Assembly (NCBI GenBank): GCA_900128585.1
Contig: LT642552.1
Span: forward strand, 1-14,651
Origin: Stramenopiles sp. TOSAG23-3
Taxonomy: Eukaryota; Sar
DNA: 14,651 nt
Direction: 5' to 3'
The notes below the pieces were generated by a model. It had not been told where the DNA came from. It did not search any database and was given only the letters and a program-made list of their open reading frames with translations. The position numbers and the translations under genes are program-made. Shown in pieces: positions 1-6,729 of the stretch; position 1 is the stretch's first letter, and every line of letters starts with the position of its first letter.

Positions 1-83
1 ATGATTGACAATCATCAATGAGACGAAATTACAGAACCAAGTTAGGATTAGGATATGACGAAGCTAAATTTAATTACTTAAAT

Positions 84-105
84 AACAGCCAATTTTCTTG
101 TTTTT
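84..105 (+). repeat. AACAGCC short repeat, copy 1
   Basis: Exact copy of AACAGCCAATTTTCTTGTTT, followed by more T. The bases before it (TTAATTACTTAAAT) resemble those before the copies at 9681 and 10109. Further left, GATATGACGAAG resembles GATATGACAAGG ahead of the copy at 10034, so the homology is wider than the core. Confidence 0.85.
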
Positions 106-785
106 GAAAGATTTTTAAAAAAATATTTTAAATATCATCATCATAAATAAAAGAAGAAGAACTCAAAAAAAAAGCCATCATCATTATCATACGTATCATA
201 AAATATCATCGAAGAAAAGCCACCAAGTTGTTTTTTTTTCTCATGTAATACTCGTAGTACATTGTAGTATAAAATATATTTCCTATCATCATGAATATAG
301 CACGTTTGGTTAATTCTGTGAAATAAGAAAAAAAATCGCAAATCCATATAATATATTCCGTCTTTTATTTAATTTCAAGAAAGTAGACGACTATAATAGT
401 ATCTATGACAAGTATACCAAATAGTATATAAAATAGTTTCGTCCTAGGAAAATAATTACACTATAAGGAGAAAAAAGCAGCAATAAATATGCAAAGGTGG
501 GAATCATGATCATACTAAATTGTATACTATATATAGGATATAAATAATAAAAAAAATCATGGCTCGTTTCGTCTCTCTATAAAAATCAGTTCTTTCGATT
601 TCTAATGTTTACCAAGACCAAGACCAACCGTAATTTTAGATAGGAAATATATTATATACTACAAAACTACACATGAGAAAAAAGCAACTTCTTTGTTGTG
701 CGTTGTAAATCAATAGCCATCACACAGCGTTAGATCAAAAACGCAGTTCCTTTTTTATTTTAGAAAAAAGAAAGTTACTGTACAT

Positions 786-806
786 TCTGCAGTCTGCAGT
801 CTGCAG
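786..806. repeat. 7-bp tandem repeat, TCTGCAG x3
   Basis: Three perfect head-to-tail copies of TCTGCAG in non-coding DNA. Each copy contains the palindrome CTGCAG. Confidence 0.9.
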
Positions 807-1217
807 CCATGTACTCTCGTATATCTACTAAGGCATACCAATGCTATATCTAGTCTAGCTAACGGGTTTCTAGTACAATGTTCCGATCGAGATCGATTCC
901 ATGGTCACCGTCATTACTAATCACAATCAGTTGAATATTTATACTTGCACGCGTTTTATTCTTCTACTGCTTCTTATTATGCAGTAGTTGTTTGTGTTAG
1001 TTAAATTATATAATTGTGGAAGGTCCACGGAAAATGAATTTTGCCCCCCCCCTCAAAACTCGTCTCTCGTGTTTCTTATAATACCTGTACAGTAACAGAG
1101 CAAGAAGGAACACATTTACTATTTTGTGTTAAAAGTGTGAAATTGCTGAAGAAAGCCTTGAAGTGCTATTACACTGCTTTCGTCTGTCATTAATGCTTTA
1201 CCGGTACAGGTACGGGG

Positions 1218-1446
1218 TCTAATCAAATGCGAGGTGTTACTTTTTTTAAATGATAGGGTTACAACAAAATTAAGTATAATTATAAATCATATGAAAACAT
1301 TGAGATGACCCTTCGGCAGAAATAAGCCCCTGCCTGGTATCCCCCGAAGGGTCATTTTTGGTTGTACTTCTTCAATGCATATTAAACCTTACAATAATCA
1401 AATACTTAGTGTTAGAAAAAAAGTGACACCTCGCATTAGATTAGAG
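1218..1446. mobile_element. MITE-like element with 30-bp terminal inverted repeats
   Basis: The left arm (about 1218-1247, containing AATGCGAGGTGTTACTTTTT) and right arm (about 1418-1446, containing AAGTGACACCTCGCATT) are inverted repeats with about two mismatches over 30 bases. The inside is AT-rich and non-coding. Near its centre is a GC-rich hairpin: 1305-1316 (ATGACCCTTCGG) pairs perfectly with 1344-1355 around a 27-base loop. About 230 bp, long inverted ends and no reading frame fit a non-autonomous DNA transposon (MITE). GG flanks both ends, but a clear target-site duplication was not established. It could instead be a transcribed foldback RNA. Confidence 0.65.
1305..1355. other. 12-bp perfect GC-rich hairpin inside the MITE-like element
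   Basis: ATGACCCTTCGG (1305-1316) and CCGAAGGGTCAT (1344-1355) are exact reverse complements. The loop is C-rich and could partly refold, since GGCAG at 1315-1319 can pair with CTGCC at 1330-1334. The hairpin is much richer in GC than the rest of the element. Confidence 0.8.
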
Positions 1447-1704
1447 GATTTGCCAGAAGGAGGAAATCATATTATTTTCTTCTTCTTGGGATCTTTCATT
1501 TTTTCTTCTTCCGTCTTCTCCTACTCAGATAGTACCGGTACCTTGGTATAGCAATAGCTTCGTACCTGCAAACGACTAAAGCATATATTTGAAGCAGTTC
1601 CGTAATTTCACTAGAAAGGTGCACGGAAGAAATAAAGTAGTCCCGGCAATTTTTGATCGAAATTTAATCGCTAAGGTGCGTCACTATTCTTTCTTCAACA
1701 AACC

Positions 1705-3194
1705 ATGCAACCGTACGCAGCTTTCGAAGATCAGCGAGAAGATCAGCCAACACGTACATTGCAGTCCGGGCAACAGTCGTGGCCGGGTACGGACTGTCAC
1801 TATAACCGAGGGGATACGTTCCAGACACATTTTTCTAGACCTGGACTTGGGTCTCACTTTTACCATGGGCCGGGCGTTGCATATGGTACGCACCCTGAGA
1901 GTTATGCCTTCGCCTCCCCACTACTAGCGGCCCAATTGAGTACAGCACCTTTTCAGGCATCGCAGTTTTACCACGGAATACCGTCTATACCAGGTCACGT
2001 TGAGTAAGTAGTAATTCAATTTTCCAACACTCAAAATAGCTACAACTAACAACTATTATTAATGTTATCGGAAAACCGATCAACGCAGGGACGAACGCTT
2101 TCCCCCGAACGCGGCAACCGGCAATAACCAAAGCAGCGCCTTGTCGATATCGACGCCACGGCCAGCTGACACGCACGTTTTAAGTCAAAGCGACCAGGTG
2201 CGACAGTATATGTACGATCTAGTAGGCCACAACGACGAACGGTTTCAAGAGCTGCGCGACGAAGTTTTTCCACAACTGTCCCCCCCCCCAGCCAACTATA
2301 GACAATGCCAAAAGCAAGGTCATTGAAACGCTAGCCCAGAGTTTAAGATGCCATCTAAGCGAAGGAAGCAACTCCGTCTCATCTAAGTTTGCTGCACATT
2401 TGCTGCTTGCTTCGTTACTTCCCACTGACGCCTCCACAGCTGCACAAAACGGTATAATCGATGTGCTTGTATCTACGTCGGAACCCAGGGCACGCAAAGA
2501 CAGAAAGGCTGCTGAAACTTTTTATAGTGAAGCGTTGAAGAGTGCAGTCGTTATAGTAGAGAAATGCCGAGCATGCTTACGCACAAAAGATAGCCCGGAC
2601 ATGTACATGCAATTATTAGCGTCGGAACTCATGGCAAATGGGGTTAAAGAAAGGGGTGAGGAAACGTACAAATCAAGCAATGTCGTGCACCAGAAACATG
2701 GCAAGAGACAAAGAGATAAAAAAAACCTTTCCTTTAAGGATGGAAAGAGGGGTTCTGGTTCTGCAGAAAGGACCAAAAAAGCTAAAAAGGCAAAGTCGTT
2801 CATAGACATGACAGAAACTGACGCTACAGGAGTATTCGACCAGTCCGTCGAAAACGAGAAAAAAAGAGCCGTCCAGTTTTGGAATTCAGATTTCGTTTCC
2901 GTCCAGGCGAATGAGCAGCAGCATCGCGTGACGGGATACACAACCGAACAAATTGCAGCAAAGTTTAACGCCGTGTGGCCTCTTCATAAACCTATTACTG
3001 CCCAAAAAATGGAGAGCTACCGCCCGAGTTCTGTTCTGCCAAGAACGAAAGTCACCGCCTTTCTGCAAACTCGAATAATGGCAGGGTTGCCCGGAACCAT
3101 GTGCAAAGATCTACGGCAAAATGTTGGCTTAGATTCTGATTCATGCAGGGATTCTTCTTCTGATGAAATTGATGAATCGAGTAACCTTGAATGA
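1705..3194 (+). CDS. Uncharacterised basic, probably nuclear protein (two exons, frame broken at a C run)
   Basis: I do not recognise this family. Exon 1 (1705-2003) begins at the first ATG after in-frame stops and encodes a Gln/His/Pro-rich segment with two related FYHG motifs (residues 51-55 and 87-91). Exon 2 (2089-3194) continues in frame after an 85-nt intron. At a run of 10 C (2280-2289) the frame must shift by +1: before it the frame is open and soon stops at 2324, and after it the next frame is open for 301 codons. With one C fewer the product would be about 467 aa. Residues 302-335 are a Lys/Arg-rich block like a bipartite nuclear localisation signal. Residues 383-403 (YTTEQIAAKF...) look like a folded segment. 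The last 20 residues are acidic and Ser-rich. A sequencing error in the homopolymer is likeliest. A nuclear location is inferred from composition only. Confidence 0.7.
2004..2088 (+). other. Spliceosomal intron, 85 nt
   Basis: The donor is GTAAGTAG at 2004, the branch-point word CTAAC is at 2046-2050 and the acceptor is CGCAG ending at 2088. Splicing joins GA with G to restore a Glu codon and keeps the frame open into exon 2. Retention stops translation at once, at TAA 2005-2007. Confidence 0.85.
2280..2289 (+). other. Poly-C run where the reading frame changes (+1)
   Basis: Ten consecutive C residues lie where two overlapping open frames meet. The upstream frame ends 12 codons beyond the run. 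The downstream frame reads QPTIDNAKSKVIETLAQSL from 2289 on and has coding character. A single extra C explains the break. Confidence 0.85.
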
Positions 3195-3704
3195 CTTCGT
3201 GATCGGGAGTCAAATATCCAAGATGACTGCTTTGGGGGGGTTGCTTGCTGTTATAAATTTAGCAATACCCGAAATTTTATAGAAAAAACAATATTAAGGA
3301 ATATGCATATGTAGACACGTTTCGAATTAATTAAAATTAAAGTAAGTAAATTAGTGACCACAAATAATAATATAAACAATAAACCTTAATGATAAACAGG
3401 AGGTTTTATATAATTGATTCCTCATGCCACCGCATTACTGTAGTTTAACGAAGTACAACATTTAACGTCATGCCCCATGCATCAAAGTGCACATTTTGAA
3501 ACATGATCGAACAATGGAACGCACAGCAATTTGCAACTGATACTGAACAATGTTTAAAGCGGCACTGTTGACCGTCCCCTTTCTTCCCGGTCGGTCGTTT
3601 AAAAGTCGCCAGCATTTTGCCAGCTCCCTTAAGATTGTATGCGGCACGTTGATTGTCCTTGTTTTGGTACCTCGCCCCTCTTGAAAGGGAGATCGCTTTC
3701 CACC
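3195..3704. other. Convergent intergenic spacer
   Basis: This lies between the ends of two converging genes and must hold both 3' ends. It contains a G homopolymer at about 3234-3240. From about 3460 to 3704 it is less AT-rich than other spacers, as expected for the light-chain 3' UTR. I saw no gene, and no copy of the AACAGCC repeat. Confidence 0.5.
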
Positions 3705-4056
3705 TTAAACGGTCTTAAAGAGGCAAATGCCCATTTGCCCAACGTAAAAGTAGATAAAGTACCCTTGCTCGTGAGTTACATAACTGCTAAATTTTCTTCC
3801 AACAAAACAGTGCCAAGTGCCACCAACTTCTTTCTCAATTTCTCGCTTAATATATGCTGCCATTGCCTGCACAAATAAATTGAAGTACGGACTTGTTAGA
3901 TTCAGCACTAAAAAGACCCTGAAGGCCAAATAATAATTTAAAACTACTTACTTGTTCGGTTGATTCGATCTCTGTTGCGTCTACAGCTATACGCAGTGCG
4001 CGTTCCGACAGCTCTGGGCTCAGCTCGCTCGTTTTAATCACTGGCTTGGCCGACAT
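3705..4056 (-). CDS. DYNLL: LC8-type dynein light chain
   Basis: The spliced product is 88 aa, close to the usual 89 or so of LC8. Exon 1 (4056-3952) encodes 35 residues beginning [12 protein letters not shown]. Exon 2 (3866-3705) encodes 53. Family hallmarks are [15 protein letters not shown] (52-55), SYVTHE (63-68) and FIYFYVGQ (72-79), ending in LFK plus two residues, as in LC8. In the family this small homodimer sits at the base of dynein motors, binds short linear motifs in intermediate chains and many other partners, and works in cytoplasmic and axonemal dynein. The N-terminal helix region and several core positions (MGIC, GGTWHC) differ from canonical LC8, so it may be a divergent axonemal paralogue. 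Its flanking neighbour on the left converges on it, so no operon-like link is implied. Confidence 0.93.
3867..3951 (-). other. Spliceosomal intron, 85 nt, in the LC8 gene
   Basis: On the minus strand the donor is GTAAGTAG directly after codon 35. CTAAC lies at 3899-3895, and the acceptor is TGTGCAG ending at 3867. The intron is phase 0, and splicing joins the two parts of a recognisable LC8 chain, which supports the boundaries strongly. Confidence 0.93.
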
Positions 4057-5514
4057 ATTTTCGTTCTAGATATAGAGAAGACCTCAGCAGTAGAAATACA
4101 CTTTCTGGTGCGGTGATTTCTGTCTTCGTGATTTTCACTGGCATTTGGTGCATTGTCTGTAAAGAGCTTGTATAGTTTTCAAACCTTTCCCTTCAATATT
4201 ATTCAAACCAAATGAGTCATTTGTGCTCAAATTAATTATTATTATTGTACTGCGCAACAACACACAGCAATAACAAAATAAAAAACCACCACTGCTATTT
4301 TTTTCTTGTCTTTTTTTTTGATAGTACTTCAGTACACTACGAGGCATTTTTCTCTAAAAGCTACTATTTTATTATTCTGTAGTTGAAATATAACTGTATT
4401 AGACAGTATATTATTAAAAACCTTTTGTGCCGCCATAGGCTAAATTACTGGATTTCGAATTTAAGAATCAAACTCCTTCGTACTGCATGTAATCAATCTA
4501 GCAACTGTCTTCTTCAGTTGCATTCATTTATTTCTCTCTCAGTAAATGACATTGTTATAGGGATTATCCAACAACTCCTTTTTCTAATTAAATTATTTTA
4601 TGGTACTAAATATAAAAATACCGTAGAAACAGCAGCGGAAGCGTTCAACCGCAAAAAAAGAAAACCGGAGAAGCTGGAGGCTGGAGCAGCACAGGAAAAT
4701 ATTCAAAATTGAATATTATTATTATATTTTGCTATTGAATGTTTCTTATCGGTCCATTTCTCCTCGTATTTTACCTGGTTCGGTACCGTTTATATCGGTA
4801 TTTAGTATACAGTAGGAGACTTCTAGAAAAACCGAAGAAGAAGAAAGCCAACAAATTATTTATTATTGACAATATAATTCCAATAAAATAGTCTAATTTG
4901 AACCGCATCGGTTCGACTGAATCGGTTCGGTATTAATTACTACACTGAATCAGGCTCTTGTTACGTATTTAAATTTTAAATTAATACGGGGTAATTAAGT
5001 ATATCAATTGGCACTTTTGGTTGAGTTTGAAGTTCATTGGGATAAAGCAAGTACTAGTTTCTACCTTAAAATACAACGCAATAGTAATAAAAGGAGGAAC
5101 AGTGATGTTTCCTTCTGATTTTCCTTCTGATTTTCCTTCTTCTGATTTTTTCTTGAAATTTTCCCGGGAAGCGGTGCTGTACTGTGTATATATATATATA
5201 AAAAAAAAACTAAAACACCGAGAACAAATAAATGGAATAAACGAGATCAAAAAAAAACTTTCTTCTTCTTCAAACGTTTTATGCTATTCGCCTGTACTAT
5301 TTCGACGAAAGGATCGACTAACAAACTAAGATTTCCCCAACTCACTAATTCTTTTAAATCAATGCTGTGCAATGTTAGAAAAGAACAACAAAATGAACTA
5401 AAACAACCGATCCTCCTCCTCTCTCTTCTCTAGGCGTTAACCTAATTCATAAAGACGATTCTTAACTTTTAATCAGACTGTAAAAGCAACGGTGATATTA
5501 ATCCTTTTGTTTAA
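4057..5514. other. AT-rich intergenic spacer
   Basis: This lies upstream of the light-chain gene. I saw no convincing gene. Notable bases are a repeated ATCGGTTCG word (about 4907-4929) with GAACCG in inverse orientation, CGGTACCG (4781-4788), a 12-bp tandem repeat (5108-5146) and a short TA run near 5187. Open frames here have low-complexity translations and no ATG or a poor start. Confidence 0.5.
5108..5146. repeat. 12-bp tandem repeat, TTTCCTTCTGAT x3
   Basis: Two perfect units (5108-5119 and 5120-5131) are followed by a third expanded by one TTC (5132-5146). It is a pyrimidine-rich minisatellite in spacer DNA. Confidence 0.85.
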
Positions 5515-5960
5515 CAGTCGGAACAGTTCGCATCCGCGAAACCCTTCACTCCTGCGGGAGACGGAGAAAGAAAGTAGTCTACGGTCTACCATAACTAAAC
5601 TGTTCGGTGGTCGCATGATATCGAATGGTTACAAATCGAAGAGTCTGACACGTCTCTCTCATTGATAAGTCTGCCCTTTTTTTTTGAGCAGCATTTCGAT
5701 TGAAAAAAGAACACCCTGTTAGAAGGTAGCACATCTGCGTGCAGGGTCCACCTGCCGCGCCCAGCGTCCCTTAAGACGCTTGGGGGTTCCGCACCCCCAG
5801 GTTACCTCGTACTCGTCGTTCCGAAGGTTGATGCAAGAAAACGGTTCGCTCGAGCGAATCAAGCACAGCCTGGTGTAAAAGACAGCCCGTCGACGCGGAC
5901 TTTGCCCGATCTGAGCAAAGCACCGACTCGCAGTCAACGACGCAGTAAACGGAGTCAGTA
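5515..5960. other. GC-rich, hairpin-dense island (candidate structured RNA or decayed gene)
   Basis: The base composition is clearly richer in GC than the flanks. Perfect short stems follow one another: 5527-5531/5536-5540 (TTCGC/GCGAA), 5549-5552/5557-5560 (CTCC/GGAG), 5741-5745/5751-5755 (GCAGG/CCTGC, extendable by GCG/CGC with one bulge), 5763-5768/5775-5780 (AGCGTC/GACGCT), 5781-5787/5793-5799 (7 bp, GGGGG core), a 14-base palindrome at 5845-5858 and 5900-5905/5915-5920 (CTTTGC/GCAAAG). Open frames exist on both strands (plus 5704-5960 without ATG; minus about 6095-5719), but neither resembles a known protein. A structured non-coding RNA or a decayed gene would both explain it. Strand and ends are unknown. 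Confidence 0.35.
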
Positions 5961-6117
5961 AAGGAAATAGGGATAATGTTGGATACTGAAAAGGCCAAGA
6001 AGAACATTCTCCCGAAGTTTTCATGAGAGATACGAGGCGCGTCCTCGTAACAGTACCGGTAAGTTTATATGGCTTAAAGGAAAATATGCAAGACATGGAA
6101 AACTCCAATAATTTATA

Positions 6118-6142
6118 TATAGTCTATAGTCTATAGTCTATA
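6118..6142. repeat. 7-bp tandem repeat, TATAGTC x3.6
   Basis: Three perfect TATAGTC units are followed by TATA. The period equals that of the TCTGCAG repeat at 786-806. Confidence 0.9.
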
Positions 6143-6488
6143 TGGTATGATAATCAATTAATGAAACAGTTAAATCCTTATTTGTACGGAAACGTACCTG
6201 ATACCTTGGTACAATTAAAATAAAAGTGGTAGTGAATACCTCAGGTACCAGTATTAATACCGGTTTGGCACAGCCTGGTACGTGCCGGTAGTATTATTAA
6301 TATTTTATAAAACCTGTTGTTCCGAAATACCAGTTCCCTCCTTACTACAACTACTGGTTGTTTCTTCTTTTTTTTTCTTTCTCTTTGCGTCGTCGTACTC
6401 CTCACTCCTCCTCTTGTAATAATACTATTATACTACAGGTACAGGTACCGTCGTCGGTCGTCGTCTGGGTTGTTTTGTTCTTCTTCGT

Positions 6489-6530
6489 ATTATTATTATT
6501 AATTAATTTTTTATAATTAATAATAATAAT
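6489..6530. repeat. Foldback of inverted TTA/TAA microsatellites
   Basis: ATTATTATTATTAATT (6489-6504) is the exact reverse complement of 6515-6530, with a 10-base AT loop. It would form a 16-bp A/T-only stem and lies about 200 bp upstream of the coiled-coil gene. Confidence 0.8.
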
Positions 6531-6729
6531 AATATAAATATATGCGATGACAATGACTATTGCTTGCCGCAACGCAATAATTGTAGCCCGAAAAAATAAT
6601 GTCTTTCAAACCCGACAAGTCGCATGTCTTCAGCACGCGGTTTATGGCAGCCGCACATGGAATAAGCAATTCCAATTGTATTTTTCGTTTGCCTAAACTT
6701 GCAGCACTGTAAAGTTTGCGCGCGCGAAC

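Larger units (their letters stand above)
1..1217. other. AT-rich intergenic spacer
   Basis: No credible gene is visible. The stretch is strongly AT-rich with many stops in all frames. It holds one copy of the AACAGCC repeat family (84-105), a 7-base tandem repeat (786-806), a C homopolymer near 1044-1052 and a 7-bp hairpin (964-970 pairing with 981-987 around a 10-base loop). The last could be chance. Confidence 0.6.
5961..6729. other. Spacer upstream of the coiled-coil gene
   Basis: It holds a 7-bp tandem repeat (6118-6142), several GGTAC/GTACC words (6054-6290 and 6437-6450), a small hairpin (GGCAC 6267-6271 with GTGCC 6282-6286, flanked by TACC/GGTA), a TTA/TAA foldback (6489-6530) and a GCGCGCGCG run at 6718-6726 just before the start codon. 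I see no canonical TATA box that I would trust in such AT-rich DNA. Confidence 0.5.

Noticed and set aside
84-105. Spliced-leader sequence resembling the dinoflagellate leader
   Set aside because: Only AGCCA plus a T run is shared. The copies lack a following donor site, and two lie just after stop codons.
1305-1355. SECIS-like element (ATGA ... AA ... hairpin)
   Set aside because: It has ATGA and AA at roughly suitable spacing, but the 3' side is GGGTCAT and pairs normally with ATGACCC, instead of giving the non-canonical GA quartet. It lies inside an inverted-repeat element with no selenoprotein nearby.
1589-1927. Alternative frame overlapping exon 1 of the first gene
   Set aside because: It has no ATG at its start, and the splice junction and downstream coding sequence fit the 1705 frame.
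3503-3571. 22-codon ORF in the convergent spacer
   Set aside because: It is too short, lies in the probable 3' UTR of the light-chain gene and matches nothing I know.
4383-4712. Open frame of 109 codons
   Set aside because: It begins at TTG, has an AT-driven composition (Ile/Asn/Leu/Lys) and resembles no protein.
4907-4932. tRNA-like GGTTCGA (B box)
   Set aside because: There is no A box at suitable distance and no cloverleaf. The word is part of a local ATCGGTTCG repeat.
5021-5329. Open frame of 102 codons
   Set aside because: It begins at TTG, crosses the 12-bp tandem repeat and AT/A runs, and is low complexity.
5941-5965. SRP RNA helix 8 (AAACGGAG)
   Set aside because: Only AAACGGAG agrees. 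The following bases do not give the AGCAG side of the symmetric loop, and no Alu domain is visible upstream.
5968-5976. TAGGGATAA, as in a homing-endonuclease site core
   Set aside because: A nine-base match in AT-rich DNA is expected by chance and no endonuclease gene or intron is present.
5985-6065. U1 or U2 snRNA on the minus strand (ACTTACCGGTAC; TTGGCCTTTTCAG)
   Set aside because: The U1-like start lacks the conserved loop sequences, and the U2-like patch lacks the GTAGTATC branch-recognition sequence. Only short fragments match.
5719-6108. Minus-strand frame of about 129 codons as a protein gene
   Set aside because: The start is not ATG at its full length, the translation is Ser/Arg/Cys-rich and unlike a folded protein, and the plus strand of the same island is also open. 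GC-rich DNA with few stops explains it.
6023-6729. Upstream first exon for the coiled-coil gene (ATG 6023, donor GTAAGT at 6060)
   Set aside because: The donor looks good, but joining to an acceptor near 6704 does not keep the frame, and the implied intron (about 645 nt) is far longer than the two supported introns.
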